This document shows, piece after piece, positions 45,895-57,403 of a stretch of 64,000 bases of DNA. Below the pieces are notes generated by a model. The model was given only the letters and a program-made list of their open reading frames with translations. It did no database searches and was not told where the DNA came from. Source of the stretch: Heterohyrax brucei (lineage: Eukaryota; Chordata; Mammalia; Hyracoidea; Procaviidae); the NCBI GenBank assembly GCA_028571685.1, contig CM053152.1:20158001-20222000 (forward strand). Reading direction: 5' to 3'. Position 1 is the first letter of the stretch. Each line of letters opens with the position of its first letter. A program made the translations under genes and the position numbers.

Positions 45895-45985
45895 GTGTTT
45901 GATGGTGTATATTCATATACATGAATGTGTAGTATTCATATATATACATATATATATATACACATAGGCACATATGCATATGCTT
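45895..45985. repeat. AT/AC-rich microsatellite
   Basis: Imperfect (TA)n with 'tatatacatatatatatata' at about 45939-45961, grading into (CA)-like steps. Confidence 0.8.
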
Positions 45986-46135
45986 AGGGGCATAGTGGTT
46001 TAGTGCTACAGCTGCTAACCAAAAGGTTGGCAGTTCACATCTACCAGCCACCCCTTAGAAGCACTGTGGGGCAATTCTACTCTGTTTTATAGGGTCACTG
46101 TGAGTTAGCATCAACTGAGCAGAAATGAGTTTGTA
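45986..46135 (+). mobile_element. AfroSINE, sense
   Basis: Head 'ggggcatagtggtttagtgc', B box 'ggcagttcacatcta', tail 'tagggtcactgtgagttagc'. It is followed within 5 bp by an antisense copy. Confidence 0.9.
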
Positions 46136-46138
46136 TAT

Positions 46139-46374
46139 ACCAAAACCAGAAACCAAACTCATTGTGATTGAGTTAATTCTGATTTTATAATAATTTTATA
46201 AATAATTTTATAATTTTATAGGACACTGTAGAATTAAGTCATAGGGTGTCCAGGTCTAGTCTTTATGGAGACAGACTGCTGCATCTTTCTCCCTCAGGCA
46301 ACCTGGTGAGTTGTGTCCACCAGCCTTTTGGTTAACAGCTGAACACTTTAACGACTGTGTGACCAGGAGTTCTT
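46139..46374 (-). mobile_element. AfroSINE, antisense, with internal AT expansion
   Basis: It begins 'ccaaactcattgtgattgag' and has a repeated 'taattttata' expansion at about 46188-46222. It then continues 'aggacactgtagaattaagt', with the head at 'ccttttggttaacagctgaa' and 'gtgtgaccaggagttc'. It forms a tail-to-tail inverted pair with 45986-46135. Confidence 0.85.
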
Positions 46375-46375
46375 A

Positions 46376-46466
46376 AACATATATATACACACATACATAT
46401 ATACTCATGTATACATACTTGTATGCCTGCATGCATACATATATATACTTGCAAATATATTTTTTG
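46376..46466. repeat. TA/CATA-rich microsatellite
   Basis: Imperfect (TA)n and (CATA)n tract after the SINE head. Confidence 0.8.
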
Positions 46467-47149
46467 GTTTTTTTGCTGTTTAAAAATTATATATGCCATA
46501 CCAATTACTAAAAGTTCTTTTATACATTTTAGCCTATAGAGAAAATCTTCCCTTGGAGCTGATGCCTTGAATTTGCACTTGCAGCCAAATTCAGGCTGTG
46601 TATACTTCATCCTCATTTGGTGTTACATTCCCCATCTTGAGAAATGATAACATGTCTACTGTCTAGTGAATGAATCCCCCAACTCACCCACATCCTTATT
46701 AACTACTAATGGACAGTAGTTTCTGTTTACTTATTCATGTCATTTCACAAAAGTGACAATATATAATATTTTTTGTGATTGATGTATTTTACTCAATGCC
46801 TTCTAGATTCATCCATGTTCCAAGGTATTTTAGGAACTTATTTTCTTTATCACTGAATACCGTTCCATTGTGCATGTGTACCACGTTTTATGTATCCATT
46901 CATTTGTTGATGTCATTTAGGTGGTTTCCATCTTCTTGCTGTTGAGAAAATAGTGCTGCAGTGAACATAGGCATGCATCTGTGTCACTTTTGTTAGATCC
47001 CTAGGATATATACCTGGGAGTGGACTTGCTGGACCATACATTATCTGTCCCTCTAGTTTTTTGAAGACCTGATAGACTGTCTTCCACAAGAACTGTAACA
47101 TTTTGCATTTCCACTAGCAATGCATGCAGGTTCCAGTTTCTTCACAACT

Positions 47150-47648
47150 TATCAGGGATTGAATTGTGTCCCCCTCACAAAATGTGTGTAGTCACTTGTC
47201 TAGGCTATGATTCTTGGCATTGTATGATTCCTGGTGTTGTATGATGTTCATATGTGCCGTCAGCTCTGCCTCTGTGATGTTAATGAGAGAGGATTGAGGG
47301 CGGTTGTGTTGGTGAGGCAGGATTCAGTGTGTAAGGTTGTATTGTGCCTTGAGGCAATCTCTTGGGATATAAAGGAGAGGGAAACAAGCAGAGCGTTTAG
47401 GGACCTCATACTACCAAGAAGCAGTGCCCGAAGCAGAGTGCCTCTGTTGAAAAGGATCCGGGTCCCTGTGACTCATAAGCTCCCAGTCCAGGGGAAGATT
47501 GACAACAAGGACCTTCCTCCAGAAAAAACCTAGAGCTGATGCCCTAAATTTGGACTTGTTACTGCTGGACTGTGACAGAATAAAATTTCTCCCTTTAAAA
47601 CCATCCACTTGTGGTATTTCTGTTATAGCAGCACTAGATGACTGAGAC
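47150..47648 (+). mobile_element. MaLR/MLT1-like solo LTR
   Basis: From 'tatcagggattgaattgtgt' to 'gatgactgagaca'. It carries 'gcctctgtgatgttaatgag', 'tgaggcaatctcttgggata' and 'gacagaataaaatttctccc'. It is the sense counterpart of the subtype at 30331-30815. Confidence 0.85.
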
Positions 47649-47677
47649 ACCCTCCAACACTTGTTTTCATTTTTTAG

Positions 47678-47751
47678 CCATCCTAGTGAAGCCAAGCCAA
47701 GCCAAGTGCCATCGAGTCGGCCCTGGCCCCTAGGGTCACCATCCTAGTGAA
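47678..47751 (-). mobile_element. 48-bp RTE/SINE tail-only insertion with 13-bp target-site duplication
   Basis: Exact 'ccatcctagtgaa' at 47678-47690 and 47739-47751 flanks a 48-bp insert (47691-47738). The insert is the antisense of the SINE/RTE tail: three 'gccaa' steps, then 'gtgccatcgagtcgg' and 'cctagggtca'. No SINE head or LINE coding sequence is present. Confidence 0.9.
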
Positions 47752-48660
47752 AGTGAAATGATATTTCACTGTAGTCTCAGTTTCCGTTTCACTGATGGAT
47801 AGTGATGATGAACATCTTTTCATGTATCTGTTGGCCTTGTGAATATCCTCTTTGGTGAAATGTCAGTTCACATTCTTTGCCCAGTTTTTGATTGGGTTAT
47901 TTGTCTTTTTGTTGTTACGTTGGAGACATTTTCTTACATTTTTGATACTGGACCCTTATTAATTATATCATTCCCAAAGATTTTTTTCTGCCTGTAGATT
48001 GTCTCTTTACTGTTCTGATGAAGTCTTTTAATGAACACAAGTGTTTGATTTTTATGAGGTCCCGGTTATCTATTTTGTGATTTGTCATCTATCATTGAAA
48101 AACAATAGGCCCCAAAGCTTTGCTCCTATATTTGCTTCAAAGAATTTTATGGTTTTAGATAGACCATTTGGGCCCTTGATTCATTTTGAATTACTTTTAG
48201 TGTTTGGCATGTTCTATGGATCTTGTTTCATTCTTCTACGTGTGGAAATCCAGTTTTACCAGCACCATATAATGAAGAGACTGTTTCTTTCTCATTGAGT
48301 AGATTTGATTCCTTGTTGAAAATCAGTTGACCTTAGTTATATGGATTTATTTCTGGATTTTCAGTTCTATTCCATTCATCTGTTTGTCTATTATTAATCC
48401 AGTACTAACCTATTTTTATTACTGTAGCTGTCTAATAAGTGTTTTTGAAGTCAGGAAATGTGAGGCTTCCTACTTTGTTATTCTTGAGAATTGCTTTGGC
48501 TATCGGGAATCTCTCTTTTTTTTTTTTCCATATAAAACTGAGGATTAGGTTTTCTATTTCTGTAAAGAATGCTGTTGGAATTTGAATTAGGATTGCATTG
48601 TATTTGTTGTTTGGGGAGTCATTTCTTCTTAGTCTCTCTGGTCTGTTACATTTTCTCAAA

Positions 48661-49094
48661 TTTTCCTTGTTTCTGTGACCGTGTGGAATACTGGTGAGGT
48701 ATTTTGTAAAATCCCCTTCCGTTTGGGTTTGTCTGATATTTTCCTCATAGCTAGACTTGGGATATGTGTTTTGGGGAAAGAATATGAGAGAGGCAAGTGG
48801 ACTTCTCATCACAGCAGGGGTATGATACATCAACATAATGTAACTTGCAACTTCAACTTTGATACTTTGTTAAATGCCAGATTGCTCCTCTATAAAGTTA
48901 CTGTTTTTTGTTTTCTATGTTATGTGACAGGGAGCCTCTAACTCCAGCCTGTACTCTTAGAAGGGTAGTAGGGGAATTAAACTCTACCTCTTGGGGGGAT
49001 GAATATCTACTTATATTAGTTGGAATTCTTCTGAAAGAAAGATGTTTCCCTTCACCCATTTCACACATTTGTTTGTTCATATCAATCTAGATTC
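48661..49094. other. Unassigned interval
   Basis: No feature recognised. It may contain further decayed L1. Confidence 0.45.
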
Positions 49095-49420
49095 ATATAT
49101 ACTTATTTAGTATTTTGGTTATTATCCGTTGCACATCATTTTGTTACACTGCTTCACCTGGGGCCATTGGGAGCTCCTTCACGTTGGCTTCTGTTGTCCC
49201 TTTGACATTCCCACATCTCTTTGTATTTTTGAGTACATCATTGCTTTCTGGCACTACAAGATATTCCAGGTGTATCTTGTATATTTCCTGCCCCAGCTCT
49301 AGAATCAGCCATTTCTCCGAGGATATCTGGTTCCTTTTATTGGAAAATGGCATTTTCAAACCAGTATCTGAGATATGGGTGTATTTGTTGCTAATGGAGT
49401 TTTGTTTTTAATGTAGAAGA
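49095..49420 (-). mobile_element. Ancient L1M 3' UTR fragment
   Basis: 'ggccattgggagctccttca', 'tctggcactacaagatattc' and 'tgccccagctctagaatcag', then 'ttttattggaaaatggcatt', follow the order of an old, widely distributed L1M 3' UTR. A related piece lies at 62514-62690. Confidence 0.7.
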
Positions 49421-50690
49421 AGAACTGAAATTTTAAAGGTTTACTTTGGGAAATATCTCTTGCTGGTATGTTACTTTTCATGGCATGTCTGCTGCTGTCC
49501 ATATGTTTACTAGTTCAGCAGATACTTATTGAATACCATGGAAAGAGCAGTCTGTACAGGCAGTTTATCAAGAGGGAGACAAACCCAGGAACTGTGATAG
49601 GCCTGTCTGTCAAGGTGTCAAATTAGATATACTGGAGCTGAGGGGAGGTGGACTGAATGTAATGTGGGGTCAAGTATAAATTGGCTAAGTTATGTAAATG
49701 GGTCAAGAACTGACTTGGGAGAAATCTCGTGATCATAGGCCTTCCTCTTCTAAGTAATTGTGGGTGTTCTGGGCTAGAAATATCCCAAAAGCATCAGAGC
49801 CATGCAGAATATTGCCAATCAAGCACATATGAAATAGATCTCCATTTTGTAAGCATACATTTTTATTACTGTTCTGAGGAGCAACATGTGGATAAAATAC
49901 ACTCTGTAGTATGCCATTAAGCTCGTAAAATGTCTGCATACAAACAAAAGATGAAAATAAAGTATGGTTAGGAAAGTGGATTTTGGTCTTGGCTAAGTAT
50001 TTTCAGAGTGTTGCGTGGAATGATGATTCAGGATGAGAAAATTAGTGATGTATGTGAAGCAGCACTGATGAATTGAAAACAGTAGGGATACTTTTCTTGA
50101 TTCCAGTTTTTGTATAGTTAATTTTTTAGTGATAGTTTAACAGGGTTGAAGACAGGCACAATTTGCAATTTGTTCTTTGCTGTGTTAAATTTACTTGGGC
50201 TATCTGGTCTAGCATTTGTTGCTTTCAGGAAGTCAATGTCCAAGTGGCAGTGATTTTTATATATATCAAGAGTAGACGTTCCATGATGCCCTATTTTGCT
50301 GTTTCCGGTATTCTCTTTGTACCTAGGTTCTTAATGCCTTACCACATTTTTACACAGTTTAGAGCACATTTTATCTAGTTGCACAAAGTAAGCATTCAAC
50401 AAATAGATATTGATTCATTGGTGAGGGCCTCTAATGATGCACTGGTCTGGATCTCTTAAATACTTTTTGTGTGGACATACAAATTTGGAGTTTTAAAACA
50501 GTTAGACCACTGGTCGCTGTTTTGGGGCCAAAAATTAGTTTCTTCTGAGGTTTCCTTCTCAGACTTACGTGTTTTGGCTTCTTGGGCTTATTCCAGTTTT
50601 CCCTGCAAACTTTTCTTTTTTCCTAAGTTCATCATAGCTACAGGAAAGTATACAAAGCATTAGTGAACACAAACCTGTAAACACCAACCT
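49421..50690. other. Unassigned interval
   Basis: No gene or young repeat. Possible old-repeat traces ('cagcagatacttattgaata' near 49517, 'agcattcaacaaatagatat' near 50391) are too short to assign. Confidence 0.45.
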
Positions 50691-51580
50691 GATTGGTAAC
50701 AGAAAAATCTGTATTAATAGCCCAGAAGTCCTCTGTGAATGCAGTTGTTTTCTTAGTTTATATCACCATAGACTGATTTTGCTCGTTTTTCAACTTCATG
50801 TGGGATCTTTCGTGTTTTTTTGTGTCTGACTTCTTTTGCTCAACATTGTATTTGTGGTTTGGTCTTTGTTGTGTGTACCATGAGTTTGCTCATTTTCATT
50901 GCTGTATTATATCTAACTGTATGAAAATGCCAAAATCAGTTTATCATTACATTGTTGATGGACATATGGATTGCTTGGAGTTTTCCACTGTCTCAAGTAA
51001 AGCTGCTCTGAACCGCTGGACTGTGCTATAAAGTTTCTGTTGGATGCGTATCTAGAAGTGTAGATACTGCAAAGTAGTTTTCCACGGTGGGGTTTTAATT
51101 TACTCTTCTTACCAGCAGTGTATCCTATTCCACATCTGCTCTAATACTTGGGAATGTCAGGTTTTTGTTTTTATTTCAGCTTTTCTGTCGAGTGTGTAGC
51201 AGTATACCTCTTTATGGTTTTAAGTTTCATTTATCTTATGGCAAGTAATGTTGAATACCTTTTCATTTGTGTATTGGCCATAAAAATATCTCTTTTGGGA
51301 AGTACCTGCTCAGGTCATCTAATCATTTATGTTTTGCTTTTTCTTATTTTTGTATGTTCTGATTTTTATGTGCTGTGAATACAAGCTGTTTGTCAAGTTA
51401 CATGTATTGCTGATATTGCTTCTGTGTAGCTTGTTTTTTGACATTGTTGATGGTGTGTTCTGATGAATAGAAGTTTTTATTTATCACATTTTTATTATCA
51501 CTGAGTTCAGTATGTTTCTAATTTCCTCTATGTTTCTTCTTTGATCCATGAATTATTGTGTCATTTTTTGCTTACATAGA
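50690..51580 (-). mobile_element. Ancient L1M 3' end (ORF2 end plus UTR)
   Basis: Reverse-strand order: 'ttcttttgctcaacattgta', 'tttgctcattttcattgctg', 'ttgttgatggacatatggat', 'agtagttttccacggtgggg', 'ccagcagtgtatcctattcc', 'gaataccttttcatttgtgt'. These are L1 ORF2 C-terminus landmarks in a very old copy. Confidence 0.75.
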
Positions 51581-51582
51581 TA

Positions 51583-52010
51583 GCTAGCTACCTTTGAGTC
51601 AACTCTGGCTCATGTGCAACAGAACAAAATATTGCCCAGCCCTGCATCATCCTCGAAATGCCAGCCTATTCAAGTCCATCACTGTGGCTACTGTGCCAAT
51701 CCATCTCACCAAGGATTTCCCATGCCCTCGTTTGCCCCCCACTTCAACAAACATGATATACTCCTCCAACAACTGATTCCACCTGATGACTGTCCAAAGC
51801 AAGTGAATAAGTAGGATAATGTTCTGTTGAATAATTTTCATGGGTAAACCACCAGGCCTTTCTATCTGGTCTTGGTTTGGAAGTGCTGCTAAAACTTGTT
51901 CACTGTGGGTGACTCTGCTAGTATTTCAAATATTAATGGCCAGACTTCCAGCTTCACAACAATATGCAAGTCACCACAGTACAACAGACTGACAGATGAA
52001 TGGTGTTTTT
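51583..52010 (-). mobile_element. RTE-tail SINE/LINE-derived element, antisense
   Basis: The tail side is 'ctttgagtcaactctggctc' and 'gtgcaacagaacaaaatatt'. Next is 'ccaatccatctcaccaagga', homologous to the 'RWIDTV' region of the RTE LINE. The far end (about 51890-52010, 'caccacagtacaacagactg') resembles the body of the tRNA-Gly-type SINE. So it is either a long SINE or an RTE fragment fused to one. Confidence 0.7.
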
Positions 52011-52640
52011 GCTTATACTCTGAGGCATTTGTGCTGCCACTGGCTTCCCCCACTTAAAGCAAGCATTCCTAATCAGTCATCACATTTTTGTTACTAAATG
52101 TACTGTAAGCAGCCTTAGAATCCCCCACAGGGTGCTTTAGGCAGCCAGTACTAATCATTTGGAGTTGGCATGTGAGGTTGAACCTGTTTCTCTTCTCTGC
52201 TGGGAGTTCACTGCGCCTAGAGCATAGGATGTGTGTGGGAGTAAGCAGTGGGGAATGGAATAGGCTGGAAAAAGTATGTTGATTTTGAAAGACGTTTTGT
52301 GTCACACTGTTGACTTTGTATTTGTAATTTGTGTAGGCAATAAAAAGCCATATAAGGATATTAAGCGGGAAAATAGGGTAATTAGATTACTCATTTTAGA
52401 AAGGTAATGATGAAGGCTTTTAGAAGCTGGATTGAATTGGTAAAACTGATGCAAAGACATCAATAGGCATTTCACCCTATCATTAGGTCTTAATAGTCTC
52501 TAAGTTGCCAAACCAGTTAAGAGTATTAAAATCATTCAGGTAGGAGATGATGGGAGAATGGAGTAGGATGGTAGGAATGGAGAGAAAGAGTCAGATTGAG
52601 AGTAATTTAGGAAATGGAATAGGGTGTCTAGGCTATTTCA
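52011..52640. other. Unassigned interval
   Basis: No feature recognised. Confidence 0.5.
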
Positions 52641-53400
52641 TTTTTTAATGTTATTTTTATTGTATTTTAGCTGAAAAGGTATAGCACCGATTAGTCTTTC
52701 ATTTAAAAAAATTGTACAAAAGTAGTTTTGTGACATTAGTTGCAAACCACACAATATGTTAGCACTCTCCTGTGTCTCCTTTCTACCCTGGTTCTCAGTG
52801 TTCATTCATCGAGCTTTCCTGTCCTGTCCCTTCCAGCCTTCTTGTCTTTGCTTTTAGGGGACAAATGTTGCCCGTTTGGACTTGTATACTTGACTGACTT
52901 AAGAAAAGCACATTCCTTGATGTGTTTTACTGTTTGTTTTATAGGCCTGTCTAATCTTTGGCTCGAAGATGGGCTTCTGGAGTGACTTCAGTTCTGAGTA
53001 AGCAGGGTGTCCAGGGGTGATAGTCTCAAAGGTTCTTCCAGTAACCATCAGATGAATAAGTCTGGTCTTTTTGTGTGTGTGAATTTAAATTTTCTCCCCT
53101 TTCTTCTTCTTTGCCAGAGAGTCTTTATTGTAATCCATATCAGAGCAGTTCTTCTGGGCTCAAGCCTATGGAAGCTATGGTTCATTAGTTCTTTGGGTTA
53201 GTATTTTCCTTGTGTCTTTGGTTTACTTCATTCTGTTTTGCTGTAAATGCTCAGGGACCAGTGGATGTATCTTAGATGGCTGCTCACAAGCATTTAAGAC
53301 CTTAGATGCTACTCAGCCACAGTAGAACATACTCATTAGGAACTGTATTATGCCAGTTAACATAGATGTCCCCTGAGAGACTATTCAGGCTTTGATGTTG
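52640..53400 (-). mobile_element. L1 3' UTR, older variant, antisense
   Basis: Landmarks: 'gcctgtctaatctttggctc', 'gaagatgggcttctggagtg', 'agatggctgctcacaagcat', 'ttaagaccttagatgctact'. It closely parallels 63059-64000. No ORF2 is attached. Confidence 0.75.
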
Positions 53401-53629
53401 GGGCGAGAGAGAGAAAGGAATCCTCAGATTCTGTCAGCCTTCTAGCACAGGTAACTGGATGACGGGAGAGACAGGTTAGACTGGAAATATGATGATTTAT
53501 ATTTGTTGGAAATTAAATTGGCCTGGAAAATATTTTCCTATGCAGTCATGTTGATAACTACCAACTTCCTTTGCTCATCTGGAGGGTCACCAGTCAACTG
53601 TGTAATGTCATTTCATGGTGAAACATGGA
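53400..53629. other. Unassigned interval
   Basis: A short stretch without recognised features. Confidence 0.45.
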
Positions 53630-53860
53630 AGAACGTGAGTAGGCACAGAAGTTATGATTTTGATTCATGACTCTGACATATTATCACCTAGGAACTGCAG
53701 GCAATCCAGTTAACCTTTCTGGCTCTCTGTTTCTATATCTATAAAATGGAAATAATATTTTCCCAGCCCTTCTCACAGTATTTTTATGGGATTCAAATGA
53801 GGAAATGTATGTGAGGGCATTATGTCAACTCACATGACTGTTCAAATAAGTTTTTACTAG
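53630..53860 (+). mobile_element. MIR SINE
   Basis: 'gttaacctttctggctctct' is followed by 'ctataaaatggaaataatat', 'ttatgggattcaaatgagga' and 'tgtatgtgagggca', the conserved MIR core and 3' region order. Confidence 0.75.
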
Positions 53861-53934
53861 AGTTGTTCCTTCCCTTTTGTAAAAAGATATGTATTTGAGG
53901 AGTATTTGATTTAAGACCAGTAAAGAACTCCTAA

Positions 53935-55290
53935 AACAATCTTAAATAAATATGTGTTTGAGGATAAACACAGTATAGGAGAAGTCCCCACAACCAGACT
54001 AAACCATAAGCTAAGCTGTTTCCTGACTACAACCAAACACTCCAAGGGATAGAATAGTAGGGGCAGGGTTCTGGGGGCCATGGTTTCAGGAGACTTCTAA
54101 TTCAGTTGGCTTAACAAAGTTTATTAAGAAAATGTTCTGCATCCTGCTTTGATAAGTGGTATATGGGGTCTTAAAGGTTAGCAAGTGGCTGTCTATGAAG
54201 CATCAATTGATCCCAACTCATCTGAAGCAAAGGAGAATGAAGAACACCCAAGACCAAAGGTAAATATGAGGCCAGAAGACAGAAAAGGCTCGTAAACTTG
54301 AGACTGCAAGACCATGAGACCAGAAGAAGTAGATAGTGCCCAGCTATGACCAGTGACTGACTGCCCTGACAGGGAGCACAACAAAGAGTCCCTGAAAGAG
54401 TGGGAGAAAAGTGGAGTTCAGAACTCCACCTCTAGTAAAAATGCCTGACTTGATAGCCTGTCATACTCAAAGGGTCCTTGACAGACATGGCACCCTGACT
54501 CACTTAGCCCAGAACTGAAACCATTCCTGAAGCCAACTTTTCAAAGGTTAGACTGGACTATAAAACAAAATGATACTGGTGAAGGTTGTGCTTCTTGTCT
54601 CAAGTACATACATGAGACTAAATGGCTGCTTCTGTCAATAGTCAAGATAAGAAGGCAGAAGGAGACAATTGCTCGTTGAATGGACCTAGGAAATACAGAT
54701 TAGAGAGGAGAAATGCAGTATTGCATTGTATGGAAAGCAACTAGGGTCACATAACAATGTATATATAAGCTTTTGTATGACAAACCGAATTGTATACATA
54801 CAAAAAAGTGATTAGTGATAGAAGAACATCACAGTGAGGGAGAAATTATTATTAAATAAACTTTTTAAGTAGCTTTAATGATTTCTCATCAAAACACTTA
54901 ATTTCATGCACATTAGGCAACAGTGCAGGCCCAATGTTTCATCTAAGCTCTACCTAATCTTATGGGTCTTTGATGGTTAAGGCTGAACGTCAAGTTGGCT
55001 AGGCCAAGATCCTCAGCAGTTTGATAGTCGCATTATGTTGTGATCAACTCCATAATGGGATCTGCTGTGAGCAAAAGGGGTTGGAAGGATTTCCTTGAGC
55101 ATGTGGCCTGCACTGAATACAAGCTGACATTATGGCAGAGTTCATCAGTTTTTTTTTTTGTTCATGCTGGATTCTGCAGCTGGCTCCTGTTTGTCTGACC
55201 TCTGTTTCTTGGGAAATGAGGTGACAAGCTCATACTGAATTGTATGTCTTGAATTGTAAACTTGCACTTAAAGCACAATTAAAACAATTA
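53935..55290 (+). mobile_element. L1 3' UTR (sense) with a 438-bp insertion
   Basis: The shared 3' UTR runs from about 53935 to 54795 ('gcatcaattgatcccaactc', 'gaccatgagaccagaagaag') and resumes at 55234-55290 with 'cttgcacttaaagcacaatt', the usual L1 end. The block 54796-55233 is foreign (see the inverted duplication). Confidence 0.85.
54796..55233 (+). repeat. Left arm of inverted duplication
   Basis: 54803-55229 is about 90% or more identical by eye to the reverse complement of 56171-56600. The arm sits in the L1 3' UTR between 'accgaattgtat' (54784-54795) and 'actgaattgtat' (55234-55245), an 11-of-12 direct repeat. Confidence 0.85.
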
Positions 55291-55687
55291 TTCTTGAGAT
55301 TGAAAAAATGTGAAGTATGGATATTTGTACTGTTAGATTGTAATAGCTTTCGTTGCTATATCAAACCGTTAACTGCTGTTTTTAGTAAAACATGAGACTA
55401 CTAATACATTGTAATGACTTGTGGAGAAGTTTCTTGCAGAATACCAAGAAAAGTTAGTGTTTGACCATAGTATGGTTTTTACTGATTTCCAGATGAGTAC
55501 TGTATATTCTTTAATTTAGGTTTTCCATCTCTTTATCACTTGTTTGATGTGCTTTTATGAATACTTGAATTTAGCTTTTTTGGACCTTTGATGAGTGAAG
55601 GGCAGGGGCTTATTTTTATTAATAATTTGAATGATGTAAGTATGACTTTTCCCCTTAAACTCTTGGGGTGAATTTCATTTCAGACCC
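55291..55687. other. Unassigned interval
   Basis: No feature recognised. Confidence 0.5.
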
Positions 55688-56430
55688 TGTCTTAATCTAG
55701 GTTCTCTAGGGAAGCAAAATTGGTAAAGCATGTCATTATTAGGTGCTGTTGAGTCAGTTCTAACTCATAGCGACCCTGTGTACAACAGAATGGAACACTG
55801 CCTGGTCTTGTGTCATGCCCACAGTTGTTTTTATGGGCTTAATTGTTTTAAGCCCATTATTGTAGCCACTGTATCAGTCCATCTCGTTGAGGGTCTTCCT
55901 CCCTTTTGCTGACCCTCTACTTTGCAAACCATGATGTCTTCCTCCTAAGACATATGAATATATATAGAGAGAGATTTATATCAAGCAAATGACTCATGTG
56001 GTTACAGAGGCTGGAATGTCCCAAGTCTGTGGTCAGGATAGAAGCTTCTCCTAATTTGTGTAGCCCTTGGGGATAGCATACCCAAGATTGGCAAGTCAGA
56101 GAGCAAGGCTCGTGCTCATAGGCTGTGAAGATCAATGAATCTCAACATTAACAGACAAGACTGCAGGTAACTTGTTACCTCAAGTCCCAAGAAACAGAGG
56201 TCAAACAAACAGGAGCCAGCTGCAGAATCCAGCATGAACAAAACAAACCCCATGAACTCTGCCGTAATGTCAGCTTGTATTCAGTGCAGGCCACGTGCTC
56301 AAGGAAATCCTTCCAACCCCTTTTACTCACAGCAGATCCCATTATGGAGTTGATCATAACATCATACGACTACCAAACTGCTGAGGATCTTGGCCTAGCC
56401 AACTTGACATTCAGCCTTAACCATCAAAGA
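55688..56430 (-). mobile_element. ERVL/MLT2-like LTR, antisense, split by an RTE fragment
   Basis: 'gtcttaatctaggttctcta' at 55690, and 'tatatatagagagagattta' after the RTE insert, are typical of the reverse-strand 3' end of ERVL-type LTRs. The opposite end is 'gccttaaccatcaaagaccc' at about 56412-56431. Family assignment is from memory of the general pattern. Confidence 0.55.
55736..55948 (-). mobile_element. RTE LINE 3' fragment, antisense
   Basis: 'aggtgctgttgagtcagttc', 'gcgaccctgtgtacaacaga', 'cagtccatctcgttgagggt' and 'ttttgctgaccctctacttt' match the reverse of the RTE C-terminal coding and tail order. It is inserted in the ERVL-like LTR. Confidence 0.85.
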
Positions 56431-56600
56431 CCCATAAGATTAGGTAGAGCTTAGATGAAACACTGGGCCTGCACTGTTGCCTAATGTGCATAAAATTAAG
56501 TTTTATTGATGAGAAAGCATTAAAGTTCCTTAAAAAGTTTATTTAATGATAATATCTCTCTAACTGTAATGTTCTTCTATCGGTAAGTAATCACTTTTCT
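56171..56600 (-). repeat. Right arm of inverted duplication
   Basis: Reverse-complement partner of 54803-55229, separated by about 940 bp. It contains the 5' part of the ERVL-like LTR plus about 170 bp beyond its edge (56431-56600). Confidence 0.85.
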
Positions 56601-56824
56601 TCTTTTTTGTATGTAAAGAACTTAGTATTTTGTTCATAAATATAATAAAATATATAACTTACCAAATTATTTACAGAAAGAATTTCTTGACATTATATGT
56701 CACAAAGGTGAAATAGCTGAAAATTTGTGCTCAGATAGTTTTTATATCAGATGTAACCACATCTTGATAGATGCCAGATAACATATTTAAGTAAGTGGAT
56801 ATGTGTAGCAGTTATCACATCTAA

Positions 56825-56987
56825 GAAGATGTATTGCCATCAAGTCAATTCAGACTCATAGTGACCTGATAGGTTAGAGTAAAACTGCCCTCTAGAGTTT
56901 CTAAGGAGTGTGTGGAAGATTTGAACTGCTGACCATTGGTTAGCAGATACAGCAGTTAATCACTGTGCCACTAGGGTTTCTACTCTG
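56825..56987 (-). mobile_element. AfroSINE (antisense) with 10-bp target-site duplication
   Basis: Exact 'tcacatctaa' at 56815-56824 and 56988-56997. Body 'ttagagtaaaactgccctct', head 'gcagttaatcactgtgccac'. Confidence 0.95.
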
Positions 56988-56997
56988 TCACATCTAA

Positions 56998-57403
56998 TGG
57001 ACATCAAATTTGTTTGCTAGAAATGCCTGATATCTATCTTTGGCAAGCTCCTTTTGACTAAATTGGTCTCATGGTTGATCAAGATGCCACAGGTGGGAAC
57101 TGAGACACTAAAGAAAACATACATGGAAGTTTGTGTGAAATGTATGAAAGATAGAATTCTTTAATTGATGAGAAATACTAGAAAATTTGGTAAGTTCCCC
57201 TTGTTCTTGAAAAAAGTGTTATAGTGGTGTGATTTCAGTCTGTTTCTGAGGTCCTATGAAACTTAAACCATTAATGTTTGAATTAATATTACTAGAGAAA
57301 AATTTTTTTAATTCAAATCTATTGTGTTTTAAAGAAAGTACCACAGTTTCCATTATCCTCACTCTCTTACAACAGGAGTATCAGAAATATGATACTTAGG
57401 TGG
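56998..57403. other. Unassigned interval
   Basis: No feature recognised. Confidence 0.5.

Larger units (their letters stand above)
46620..48660 (-). mobile_element. Older L1 ORF2 fragment, antisense, with nested LTR and tail insertion
   Basis: Reverse-strand ORF2 C-terminal landmarks: 'ctgaataccgttccattgtg', 'tgctgttgagaaaatagtgc', then, after the LTR (47150-47648), 'actgtagtctcagtttccgt' and 'gggcccttgattcattttga'. A frame at about 48432-48640 carries '[20 protein letters not shown]' and '[11 protein letters not shown]'. It is more diverged than the L1s at 35524 and 42522. Confidence 0.8.
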
